A program made the position numbers and the translations under genes. Below, in pieces: positions 1-7,509 of a stretch of 24,651 nucleotides of DNA. The stretch covers positions 1-24,651 of the forward strand of contig JAUQZE010000010.1 of the NCBI GenBank assembly GCA_030587365.1, in the 5' to 3' direction. The notes under the pieces were generated by a model, which made no database searches, was not told the origin of the DNA, and worked only from the letters and a program-made list of their open reading frames with translations. Every line of letters begins with the position of its first letter. Within the stretch, counting starts at the first letter, position 1. The stretch comes from Candidatus Freyarchaeota archaeon. Lineage in GTDB: Archaea > Asgardarchaeota > Jordiarchaeia > Jordiarchaeales > Jordiarchaeaceae.

Positions 1-321
1 CTTCCTGGGCTCTAATCCTAGGTAGAGGAGGAACGGTCTCAGTATGGATCCGTTCTCCAGCGACCTCACCTTGACCAGCTTGAACACTATTGTGCCGTGC
101 CTGGTCACCAGTGTTCTCTTGGCGGTTCCTGCTCTTCGGAACTTCCTGTCCTGGTTTCTGGCGTATTTCCCGCCGCACAGCTCATCTATTAGCTGGTCTT
201 GAGCCTCCTCCAGTACTGCTCTGAGGACTTCTCTGTTCAGGTTGGCTTCGTCCAGACTTCTGGACAGGGGGATAAGACTTAAATCTCCTGTAACCCGTAT
301 CTGGTTATTCAGGGATATTAT
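1..321 (-). CDS. Transposase, N-terminal part (runs off the left edge)
   Basis: The minus strand is open for 107 codons from 321 to the window edge. Residues about 45-80 read DELCGGKYARN, then RRAGTAKRTLVTRHGT and IVFKLVKV. This arrangement (basic RAGT stretch, then a short beta hairpin) matches the N-terminal region of archaeal DDE transposases such as the ISH6 type; the family is an inference from memory. No ATG, GTG or TTG lies at a sensible distance. A strong ribosome site, GGAGGTG (335-329), sits 7 nt before an ATA at 321, so an ATA start is possible. The other in-frame choice is a TTG far upstream, right after a stop. The catalytic domain lies outside the window. Its 5' end abuts the truncated cas1 gene, so this element probably caused the truncation. 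Confidence 0.6.
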   Translation of the reverse strand, partial: MISLNNQIRVTGDLSLIPLSRSLDEANLNREVLRAVLEEAQDQLIDELCGGKYARNQDRKFRRAGTAKRTLVTRHGTIVFKLVKVRSLENGSILRPFLLYLGLEPRK

Positions 322-410
322 TGGGCTCCACCTCCTTGTTTTTCTAGATGACGTATAACATAGGAGGGGACCCAATTAATCCCTAAAAGTTAACCGATTA
401 GCAGACACAA
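322..410. mobile_element. Terminal region of the left insertion sequence, junction with cas1
   Basis: Between the transposase start and the first codons recognisable as Cas1 (from about 411) lie some 90 bp coding for nothing on either strand. They hold the transposase ribosome site and presumably the terminal inverted repeat. Cas1 homology stops abruptly at a Pro-Ile-Ile-His-Phe stretch, and a TAG at 399-401 closes that frame. The exact boundary and target duplication cannot be fixed because the other end of the element is outside the window. Confidence 0.5.
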
Positions 411-1223
411 CCAATAATTCACTTCTTTAACTACTACGGTTACTACATCGGAAGCTTCTATCCACGGGAACACCACAACTCAGGCTACATGACCCTACGC
501 CAAGCAGAGCACTACCTCAACCAGAAAGCCAGAATGAATCTGGCATCTAAATTCGTTTCAGGAGCAATCGAAAACATACTCAGAAACCTGAAATACTATA
601 AAACTAGAGGGGTTAAACTAGAGACCCACATAAACAGGATTCAAGAATTACTATTAAATCTCCGAGAAACAGAAGAAGTAGACAGTCTTATGGCTCTTGA
701 AGGTCAGGCAAGAGAATACTATACGGCTTTCAACCAGATCATAAAAAACCCAGAGTACCGCTACGCAAAGAGAACGAGAAGACCGCCCCAAAGCAGACTT
801 GACTCTCTAATAAGCCTCGGCAACAGTCTCCTCTACACCACGGTCTTAAGTGAAATATACAAAACACACCTAGATCCAAGAATAGGGTTCCTCCACTCCA
901 CAAACTTCAGGGGATTCACCCTAAACTTGGACGTAGCAGAGGTCTTCAAACCAGCAATAGTGGACAGAGTGATATTCACCCTCATAAACAGAAGCATGCT
1001 AAACACCTCAGACTTCATGAAAGAACTCGACGGCGTCTTCCTCAACGAAAAGGGCAAAAAAACATTCGTGGAGGAATACGAGAAAAAGCTACAAACAACA
1101 AAAGTACACGAAGCCCTAGAAGGAAAAGCTTCCTACAGGCGACTAATACGAATGGAACTATACAAGATTGAAAAACACCTTATAGGAGAAAAAACCTACA
1201 CCCCCTACACAGCAGATTGGTAA
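402..1223 (+). CDS. cas1: Cas1 CRISPR integrase, 5'-truncated by an insertion
   Basis: Cas1 forms the Cas1-Cas2 integrase that inserts new spacers at the leader end of the array. The frame is open from 402 (stop at 399-401). Cas1-like sequence starts about 411 with HFFNYYGYYIGSFYPRE, which is normally about 60-70 residues into the protein, and continues to a normal C-terminus. The first ATG is at 489, giving 244 residues against the usual 310-330. Counted from that ATG, the metal-binding residues are present: E71 in LMALEGQ, H136 in GFLHS and D148/E151 in LDVAEVF. What is missing is the N-terminal beta domain used for dimerisation, and its promoter. Just upstream lies an oppositely oriented transposase gene, so an insertion is the likely cause. 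The catalytic half is undamaged, suggesting a recent event. The product is probably inactive, unless the 5' part survives elsewhere. Confidence 0.9.
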   Translation, partial: QTQPIIHFFNYYGYYIGSFYPREHHNSGYMTLRQAEHYLNQKARMNLASKFVSGAIENILRNLKYYKTRGVKLETHINRIQELLLNLRETEEVDSLMALEGQAREYYTAFNQIIKNPEYRYAKRTRRPPQSRLDSLISLGNSLLYTTVLSEIYKTHLDPRIGFLHSTNFRGFTLNLDVAEVFKPAIVDRVIFTLINRSMLNTSDFMKELDGVFLNEKGKKTFVEEYEKKLQTTKVHEALEGKASYRRLIRMELYKIEKHLIGEKTYTPYTADW

Positions 1224-1242
1224 AGTAAGGAGGCACAGAGAA

Positions 1243-1506
1243 ATGTACGTCATAATGGCATACGATGTGGCAGTAGAAAGATTAGACAAAGTACTCCAAA
1301 TAGGAAGAAGATACCTCACCTGGGTACAAAACTCTGTCCTAGAAGGAGAAATATCAAACTCAAACCTCCAAAGACTCAAAAACCAGATATCAGAAACAAT
1401 AAACAAAGACCACGACACAGTAACATTCTACATGCTCCGAACCACAAAATACTCCAAAAAAGAAACCATAGGAGTAACAAAAGGCGAACCAACCACAATA
1501 ATATGA
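1243..1506 (+). CDS. cas2: Cas2 CRISPR adaptation protein
   Basis: An 87-residue Cas2, the central dimer of the Cas1-Cas2 integration complex. It starts MYVIMAYDV, a ferredoxin-like first strand ending in the conserved Asp (D8), and ends with a strand-forming tail (TIGVTKGEPTTII), as in archaeal type I and III Cas2. A strong ribosome site (AAGGAGG) lies about 9 nt upstream of the ATG, 19 nt after cas1. The two genes share the same A/C-rich third-codon preference and probably formed one transcript. Length and start are normal. With its cas1 promoter displaced by the insertion, expression may now depend on readthrough. Confidence 0.93.
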   Translation: MYVIMAYDVAVERLDKVLQIGRRYLTWVQNSVLEGEISNSNLQRLKNQISETINKDHDTVTFYMLRTTKYSKKETIGVTKGEPTTII

Positions 1507-1779
1507 ACACCGGTCAACCAACCCCAAAAAACCAAGAATCTTTTCAAAAAGACTTCAGCCCCTTAAAAGGGTTTAAAATCTTAATTTCCTAGCCAAACTT
1601 ATTAGCCCCAGACTCAACCGAAGATTTAAAAAGGCGGACAACAAGGAATAATAATCAAAAATCAGACGGATGTCCTTCGACCCCCCGGGAAAATTGCAGC
1701 AAGAGAGGTCGAAGATGAGAACCCCCGAAAAGAAGCCCTAATAACCCTCTAATTAGCAAAAGAAGCAAAAAAACAGAGG
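1507..1779 (+). promoter_or_regulatory. CRISPR leader
   Basis: This noncoding stretch lies between cas2 and the first repeat, where an adaptation-competent leader should be. It is AT-rich. A TATA-like TTTAAAAA (1625-1632) would place array transcription near 1655, running into the repeats. An exact 8-bp inverted repeat, CTTCGACC (1675-1682) and GGTCGAAG (1707-1714), brackets a C-rich core. CCTCT at 1745-1749 pairs with AGAGG directly beside repeat 1. These could be binding sites for the integrase or a regulator; their function is inferred. Confidence 0.65.
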
Positions 1780-2935
1780 GTTTGGAGCCTACCTATAAGG
1801 GATTGAAACATTTTTCTGACGGGGAATTCGGGGGTGGTCTTTTAAAGTTTGGAGCCTACCTATAAGGGATTGAAACTTACTAATTCTTAAATATAGAATG
1901 CCATTCCTCAAGTTTGGAGCCTACCTATAAGGGATTGAAACTACTTCGTAAATTAGTACGGTAAGCAAGCTCTCCCGTTTGGAGCCTACCTATAAGGGAT
2001 TGAAACTTCACCATATTTTAGACCAATAGAGGGTGATAATGTGTTTGGAGCCTACCTATAAGGGATTGAAACCCAATTAAAGACGGTATTACGCGATAAG
2101 TGTAAAAGTTTGGAGCCTACCTATAAGGGATTGAAACCCCTTCTGGACCCCGATAATCGAAAAAGTAGTAAATAGTTTGGAGCCTACCTATAAGGGATTG
2201 AAACTGGTTTAAAGGTTCTACTGTGAAGTTAAATGGTTTATCGTTTGGAGCCTACCTATAAGGGATTGAAACTTAATATAGTGTTAGTGTGGCGCTATAT
2301 CTTCTCTAGTTTGGAGCCTACCTATAAGGGATTGAAACCCATCGGTTGCTATCTTTTCACCTTGCCATGTAATAGTTTGGAGCCTACCTATAAGGGATTG
2401 AAACTATCTTTTTCTGAATTTCCCCAACTGACTTACCAGTGTTTGGAGCCTACCTATAAGGGATTGAAACACAGTTGATATAACGAAACCGATTACGATA
2501 CCACCCCGTTTGGAGCCTACCTATAAGGGATTGAAACCCTATCTGATATACTTCATCGCGACCAGTTGGAAAATGTTTGGAGCCTACCTATAAGGGATTG
2601 AAACCTCATGGCTAAGATCGAATCTTCCCCGTCCGATACTAGTTTGGAGCCTACCTATAAGGGATTGAAACTCTAACACTCCGAAGTTGAAGGTGCTTTT
2701 GGGATAGGTTTGGAGCCTACCTATAAGGGATTGAAACGATTAATCGGAATTCTCTCTCCACTCTTTCATTTTCGTTTGGAGCCTACCTATAAGGGATTGA
2801 AACTTATGCATATTTCCCTTTGTATCAATTTTATCTTATGTTTGGAGCCTACCTATAAGGGATTGAAACCATGTTCCTCCATATCGAGCTCTTTGACGTG
2901 TTCTTGTTTGGAGCCTACCTATAAGGGATTGAAAC
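1780..2935 (+). CRISPR. CRISPR array, 18 identical 30-bp repeats, 17 spacers
   Basis: The 30-bp repeat begins GTTTGGAGCC, continues TACCTATAAG and ends GGATTGAAAC. I read 18 copies with no mismatch, starting at 1780, 1847, 1912, 1977, 2043, 2108, 2175, 2243, 2309, 2375, 2441, 2508, 2575, 2642, 2708, 2774, 2840 and 2906. The 17 spacers are 35-38 bp and all differ. The ATTGAAAC end is the usual 5' handle of archaeal type I-A/I-B and III crRNAs. The leader and cas2 lie on the left, so transcription runs left to right and newest spacers should be at the left. The last repeat is as perfect as the first, so no degenerate trailer end is seen. No cas3, cas5-cas8, cas10 or cas6 gene is in the window, so crRNAs must be used by machinery elsewhere. 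Confidence 0.98.
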
Positions 2936-3202
2936 TTTGGTCGCATTGGATTTTGCGAATCGCAGGTTAGATTGTTCTCAGTCAATTGCAGAGCCCTTAC
3001 TTTCTTAACTTTGCATAGTTTGCTTTTTCTTGCTGGTCTAGGTGAACTTGCCAGAAATCAGTGAATGCCCTCATTTTTTTATTGGAGATTTTATTCGGAT
3101 TTGAAAAGGCGAAAACAATTTTAGTCGGCTCATCTAAAGATAAAGTGTCGAAAATTGGATGTCTTTTAATTTGTTATTCTTTTTGGAGGAGTTTGTGGTT
3201 TT

Positions 3203-3694
3203 ATGAGGGTTTGGGTTACTACGGTTGGTTCGAGTGTTTTTGCGGTTGTTAATCCTCTTTGGGCTGCTTGTATTCGTGATGGTTTTGTTCCTGGGAGGGT
3301 TCATCTTTTGAAGAATAGGAAGGTTGAGCGTAATGTTGCTCCTGTGAAGGATTGGGTGGCTAGGGTTTTGGAGTGTTATGATGTTAAACCTGTTTTTGAG
3401 GAGCATGATTGTGATGAGGAGGATATGGATGCTTTTGCTAAGGTTTTTATTGGTGTTGTTAGGTCGGAGGCGGGTAATGAGATTGCGGTTGATATGACTC
3501 CGGGTAGGAAGTTTATGAGTGCGTGTGCTATGGCGGTTGCGATGGCGGATAGGGGGCAGAAGTTTAATGTGAGTAAATTGTACTACTTGTATCTTTTCAA
3601 TGCTGCTTATCAGGATAGGCCCTATATTTTGATTCCGTTTAATCAGCAGAGGCTGGTTAATGTTTTGGAGTGTGTGAGGGAGGGTTACCAGTGA
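3203..3694 (+). CDS. Stand-alone CARF-domain protein (Crn1/Csx1-like sensor)
   Basis: A 163-residue protein that is just one CARF (Rossmann-like) domain, the sensor fold that binds cyclic oligoadenylates made by type III CRISPR complexes. The N-terminal strand-loop VTTVGSS (residues 5-11) matches the CARF TLGTS loop, and D97-MTPGRKFMSA-107 matches the D-x-TGGRKSMS ligand-binding motif. Size and motifs recall the Crn1 ring nucleases (for example Sso2081), including a Ser at position 11, but the C-terminus ends in REGYQ without an obvious catalytic Lys. The role could be sensor, ring nuclease or regulator. GGAGGAG at 3185-3191 precedes the ATG by about 11 nt. The stop codon overlaps the GTG of the next gene (PIN nuclease), implying coupled translation. 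The gene is strikingly T/G-rich at third positions, unlike cas1-cas2, which hints at a different origin. Confidence 0.75.
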   Translation: MRVWVTTVGSSVFAVVNPLWAACIRDGFVPGRVHLLKNRKVERNVAPVKDWVARVLECYDVKPVFEEHDCDEEDMDAFAKVFIGVVRSEAGNEIAVDMTPGRKFMSACAMAVAMADRGQKFNVSKLYYLYLFNAAYQDRPYILIPFNQQRLVNVLECVREGYQ

Positions 3695-4746
3695 ACGAGT
3701 TTCTCATTCCGCTTGAGAACCTTTTCCTGTTTTTGAACGGCTTATTTCTAAATGGTGCCAACACGTTTAAGGTGAAGTCTTCCCTCCTAGACAAACTCTC
3801 TGACCGGGAATTGTTCTGGGTGATTCTGAGCGGTCCTAGGGAGGTGTCCCAAGTTGGTGGCTTAATCCCAAAAGACATTTACGAGGAGCTGAGAGGAAAG
3901 TGTGGCGGGGTTATGGGTGAGATTCCCACATATAGGTGTTATCTCGACATGTTTCTCGCCTCGGGTGTGTACAAACCCAAGGACTGGACGCGGATAGAGA
4001 AAACGGTTTTAGATGAATTGCGCCGTGATCCCCTGAGGGGTGAGAGACCGGTGTTCATCTCCTTTGACACTAACGCGTTTGTGAGAAGGTACTACACTCT
4101 GGTTTCAAGTCTTCTGGCTTCAAATCGACTAAGAGCGGGGTTCGTGTCTTCGAAGGGAGTATTAGCGGAACTGGAGCCCTTTGACGACAAGTACCAGGCA
4201 TCCGACATCTTCCAATTGGGTGACGCGCTTAGGGTGGAAAGTGATGTCTTAGATGCGTTCCTTAACCAGTTGAAGCTGGGCTGTCGACTGTTCAGAATGG
4301 GTTTCGTGGAGTACCGTAAGATGTCAATACGAGAATACTTTGAGGAATTGAGAGGGGGTAGGGGTGACCTGCAAATACTTGGGGCGCTGCAAAAATTCTC
4401 CAAAGAGAGAAACGTGGACCTTCTGGTCTTCAGCGAGGATGAAGCCTTCACCGATAGAGCCACCGCACTCAAACTAAAGGGGATACGTCTCGACCGCCAA
4501 GAAGAACCCCCAATGAGCACTGAGGTAGATTGGGAAGATGTTGCACAGCTCCTCTACACCGCAGCTATCACTTATGGAGTCATCGGTATAACCGCAAAAA
4601 CCAGAGCAAAAATCCACGGCGTCTGGAGGGGGAAAAAGGCGGAACACTGGAATACGGAAACCCTGAAAATCACCACAGAGAACCCCGAGCTTCAAAAATT
4701 CCTAGAAACAAACCAAAAAGTATTGCAAACAAAATCTCAGTCGTAG
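3691..4746 (+). CDS. PIN-domain nuclease paired with the CARF protein
   Basis: A 351-residue protein starting at GTG 3691, which overlaps the CARF stop codon (GTGA). Residues 1-110 are a mixed helical region of unknown type, perhaps a winged helix. Residues about 118-260 are a PIN ribonuclease domain: strand FISFDTNAFVRRY with D126, VLAELE with E160, GDLQILGAL with D226 and VFSEDEAF with D250, the four acidic positions of a metal-dependent PIN site. Residues about 263-351 form a further domain (STEVDWEDVAQLLYTAAI, then GVWRGKKAEHWNTETLKI) that recurs as a relic at 6350-6589. CARF fused to PIN is known in CRISPR-linked effectors; here the two are separate, overlapping genes. I infer a two-component effector in which CARF ligand binding controls PIN RNase activity. 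A toxin-antitoxin type pair is the alternative. Confidence 0.72.
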   Translation: MNEFLIPLENLFLFLNGLFLNGANTFKVKSSLLDKLSDRELFWVILSGPREVSQVGGLIPKDIYEELRGKCGGVMGEIPTYRCYLDMFLASGVYKPKDWTRIEKTVLDELRRDPLRGERPVFISFDTNAFVRRYYTLVSSLLASNRLRAGFVSSKGVLAELEPFDDKYQASDIFQLGDALRVESDVLDAFLNQLKLGCRLFRMGFVEYRKMSIREYFEELRGGRGDLQILGALQKFSKERNVDLLVFSEDEAFTDRATALKLKGIRLDRQEEPPMSTEVDWEDVAQLLYTAAITYGVIGITAKTRAKIHGVWRGKKAEHWNTETLKITTENPELQKFLETNQKVLQTKSQS

Positions 4747-5000
4747 GTTTGCTAAGTATTGATTTTTTGCTGGTTTCCCGGTTTGCGTAAAAGTTAGGGG
4801 AGCGGTGGGCGTGGTTCGGCAATTCTTTTCCAAAAAAACGGAAAATTGTAGCGGCAACGGTTCCGATTTCGAATATCAATACCAAACGAGGCGACCACCT
4901 CTCAAGCAGATAAAATGAAAAAACATGCTTCTTTCTCAATTTTTTGAGCTGAGGACTTCCTCTTGTTTGAGAACTGGTAAGGGATTCTTAGAGCGGGTAA

Positions 5001-5184
5001 TTAACAATCTTTTGCTTCTTCTTCAAGATTGCTAAAAGATGGGCACTTTTCAGAGATTTTACTTATATCCATTTGGGCAGCTATCTGTTCTGCCATGCTT
5101 GTAAAATACGTCTTATGCTATCTTCCATCAAATTTCCTTTATGACCTCTGCATACCAATCTTCAACAATTAGTCCGATTTTCAT
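5001..5184 (-). pseudogene. Relic of the TOPRIM/DUF4276-like partner of the ATPase
   Basis: The ATG at 5184 overlaps the stop codon of the ATPase gene (ATGA), as in two-gene ATPase/TOPRIM operons. It reads MKIGLIVEDWYAEVIKEI then stops. MKIGLIVE resembles the first strand of TOPRIM-like DUF4276 proteins, with the metal-binding Glu. About 70 nt on, another frame (5116-5001) reads KTYFTSMAEQIAAQMD, then SEKCPSF, resembling the C-terminal end of the same family. Roughly 100-150 internal codons and the reading frame are lost. The ATPase has therefore lost its probable nuclease partner. Family assignment is from memory and the ends only. Confidence 0.6.
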
Positions 5185-6242
5185 ATGGCACCGCTGTAGT
5201 AGGCTTCTCCGAGAGGTATTCCTTCTTCTTGAAGGGTTTTTATTTCTTTTTTCTCTTTTTCCGCTTCCACTTTTCTGAGTTTCGTTTCTCCGTCTTCTTT
5301 TTTAACGATTATTAAGTCTTCTGGCTCCAGGTGATCTAAGAAGTATGGTGAATGGGTTGAGAGTACGATCTGTTTGTCGCTTTTCTTCAGAATTTCAGCA
5401 AGAAGTCCCAAAAGTTGAGGGTGTACAAAGTTTTCAGGCTCCTCGAAGCAGATCAGGTCTACGTCAAGATTGAGTGCGGTTATATATGCTAGTAGACGTA
5501 GGGTTCCATCCGACAACTGATGATAATCAAATGGGTTTTTGAATCCCTTCTCTCGGACCGCTACGTAAGTTTTTCCTTCCTCAGTAAGAGGGGTTAAAAG
5601 CTCTTCAACTTCTGGAACAGCAAGTTTCAAGGTATCTTCAATTTTGGAGAAGATCTTTGGCCTCTCTGTCCTTAAGGATAATAGAACCTGAGCCAAATTA
5701 CTACCATTACTATCAAGAGTAAGCTGCTTCTTTACTGAACTCTCCTCCCTAATCTTTGGAACCATGAAGCTGTAAAATTTCCATCTGTTCATCTGTCTCA
5801 GAGCGTGGTCGTCGGGAATTTGACCGATTAAATTTTTCCACTCTGAATTGAATGTTTTTTCTCCACCTTCTCGGGAAATGTATTTTCCACTTCCTTGCTT
5901 TTCCTGTATTATAGTTTCTCCATTAACTTTCAGATATCTTTCCTCTACGCGATCCTCAATACATTTAAGATAGTATTCAGATTTCTGATTATTGTTTTGG
6001 AAAGTAGCGCTTAAGGTAATCTCTTTCTCCTCCTGGAACACAACATGCTTGAACCCTCCTCTTTTATCTAGGATAGGAGCTAAACTGATGTAGGCTTGCA
6101 AGCTCTCAGAAAGAAAGGCTAGACAATCGATAATGTTACTTTTCCCAGATGCGTTCAGCCCAATTAGAGCGTTGAACTTTCCGAGTTGAATATCAACTTT
6201 CTTTAAACTTTTATAGTTTATCACTTCAAGCATTTTAAGCAT
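5181..6242 (-). CDS. OLD/RecF-like AAA ATPase (COG4637 type)
   Basis: A 353-residue SMC/ABC-type ATPase. It starts MLKMLEVINYKSL, the usual first strand of RecF/OLD-like proteins. Walker A is GLNASGKS (residues 28-35), the signature LSDGTLRLLAY is near residue 264, Walker B is LICFEEPENFVHP and the switch histidine lies in LSTHSPYFLD. No long coiled coil is present, as expected for the short COG4637-like group, which is usually encoded with a TOPRIM/DUF4276 protein and linked to antiviral abortive systems. Here the partner (5001-5184) is a relic, so the ATPase may be an orphan. The TATA-like box 6264-6278 is about 26 nt above the ATG, suggesting a leaderless transcript. It lies between the PIN gene and a relic of a second PIN copy. 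Confidence 0.9.
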   Translation of the reverse strand: MLKMLEVINYKSLKKVDIQLGKFNALIGLNASGKSNIIDCLAFLSESLQAYISLAPILDKRGGFKHVVFQEEKEITLSATFQNNNQKSEYYLKCIEDRVEERYLKVNGETIIQEKQGSGKYISREGGEKTFNSEWKNLIGQIPDDHALRQMNRWKFYSFMVPKIREESSVKKQLTLDSNGSNLAQVLLSLRTERPKIFSKIEDTLKLAVPEVEELLTPLTEEGKTYVAVREKGFKNPFDYHQLSDGTLRLLAYITALNLDVDLICFEEPENFVHPQLLGLLAEILKKSDKQIVLSTHSPYFLDHLEPEDLIIVKKEDGETKLRKVEAEKEKKEIKTLQEEGIPLGEAYYSGAI

Positions 6243-6263
6243 GTTTACTATTAATGTGCAACA

Positions 6264-6278
6264 GTAAAATAAAAATTT
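6264..6278 (-). promoter_or_regulatory. TATA-like promoter of the ATPase gene
   Basis: On the minus strand this reads AAATTTTTATTTTAC. Its centre is about 27 nt above the ATG at 6242, the archaeal spacing from TATA box to transcription start, and no ribosome site is seen, so the mRNA is probably leaderless. Confidence 0.5.
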
Positions 6279-6349
6279 CTATTGGTTAGTTTGGGCTCCA
6301 CTTTATGTGGAAATTCGTAGAATTACGTAGAGTTGTGGCTTCATAGCAC

Positions 6350-6589
6350 CACGAACAGAAGTAAATTGGGAAGACATCACCCAGCTCCTCTACACAGTAG
6401 CCATCACTTATGGAGCCGTCGGCATAACCGCAAATACAAAGGCGAGAATCTACGGAGTGTGGAAAGGTAAAAAGGCGGAACACTGGAACTCGGAGACCCT
6501 GAAAATCACATCCGAAAACCTTAGACTACAAGAATTTCTAGAAACAAATCAAAAAATACTACAGAAACCTAAAACACCAGAAAAATAAA
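6350..6589 (+). pseudogene. Relic of a second PIN-nuclease gene (C-terminal domain only)
   Basis: The + strand frame from about 6350 to the TAA at 6587-6589 reads TEVNWEDITQLLYTVAITYG, then GVWKGKKAEHWNSETLKI and FLETNQKILQ. This lines up with residues about 264-346 of the PIN protein encoded at 3691-4746, with conservative changes throughout. Nothing upstream in frame codes for the PIN fold (a stop lies at about 6328), and no start codon is apparent. It marks a second former copy of the PIN gene, or a remnant of a duplication spanning the ATPase locus. The divergence is too large for a recent duplication. Confidence 0.8.
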
Positions 6590-6863
6590 CACATGCAAAA
6601 TCACAAATTCAGAAAATGCAAGAAAGGAGGCCCGTCTTAAGAGAAACTGTATCAGACCATCATAACCATAACTGCTGTGACTGAAATTCCCTAGTAACGG
6701 ATTCACAGGATTTTTTGAACCGTTAAGTCTCCTTCCGCTGCGTTATAGTATTTAGGACTTTCTTAGCGGGATTCTTACGGCGGTAGGATTTTACGGATTT
6801 AATAAATTAGCACCCGGTGGCAAGTTCTGGATAAATGCAGGCAGCCAGGCTACCTGCTATGGC

Positions 6864-7346
6864 TTGGCTTCAATTTTACTCTTCGTCACTACGATTCGAC
6901 CTAGTTTTGTGCCGTCCAATGCTCTTTATCTTATGCATCCAACTTTCTGGACGATTGGCAAGTGGCCAGTCGTTCTATGGTATGATATTGGTGCTGATAA
7001 TTTTCTGATATTTTGGTCTCTCGCCTTTATGATTCTCGCCACGGCGATACCACCTATTATAACATTCTTGACTATTTTAATTAAAATTTCAGCGGGAGAT
7101 CTGAACTCTAACTTTTCGGAAATTTTGTACTCGAACATAAATTTGGAAAGGTTAATGACATTATCTTTTGTATCCCTGATATTAATTGGGGTAATTTTCC
7201 TAGCTGTACTCGCAGGTTTTCTGGTTACGGGCACTCTAATCAGTGATTCTGCAGGGGCTGTCCGCTTACTGTTCATCGCAAAAGTTTTGTTATATGTAGT
7301 ATTAGCGAATGAATTCAGAAATGCAATTAGGAAAACAAGTAGATGA
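6864..7346 (+). CDS. Membrane protein of unknown function, possibly 5'-truncated
   Basis: I do not recognise this protein. From the TTG at 6864 it has 160 residues with about four hydrophobic segments: SILLFVTTI, FWSLAFMILATAIPPIITFLTILI, a long one in LMTLSFVSLILIGVIFLAVLAGFLVTG, and LLFIAKVLLYVVLA, ending in a basic tail RNAIRKTSR. The frame is open back to a TAG at 6753-6755, and the upstream part (GILTAVGFYGFNKLAPGG, then KFWINAGSQ) also looks coding, but contains no ATG, GTG or TTG. The gene may have lost its start, or use a rare one. No ribosome site precedes 6864. Neighbours do not suggest a role. Confidence 0.55.
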   Translation: MASILLFVTTIRPSFVPSNALYLMHPTFWTIGKWPVVLWYDIGADNFLIFWSLAFMILATAIPPIITFLTILIKISAGDLNSNFSEILYSNINLERLMTLSFVSLILIGVIFLAVLAGFLVTGTLISDSAGAVRLLFIAKVLLYVVLANEFRNAIRKTSR

Positions 7347-7509
7347 GTTTTAAAAGGTTAATCTATTTAAAGTTTCATTCGAATCTAATGGAAAAAATTA
7401 GTTTTTAATTGCTCTTCGCAGGGTAATGCTGTAGTTTCATTCAACAATTTATAAATAATATATAATGGAATAGTAAACTAGTTAGTAAAGTAAATGAGGT
7501 GAGAGTAAA

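Noticed and set aside
1810..2905. Spacers targeting sequences in this window
   Set aside because: I saw no spacer match by eye elsewhere in the window; an exact search would be needed to exclude it.
2233..2970. Open frames through the CRISPR array (repeating LEPTYKGLK)
   Set aside because: They are just the translation of the 30-bp repeats; spacer lengths happen to keep the frame open.
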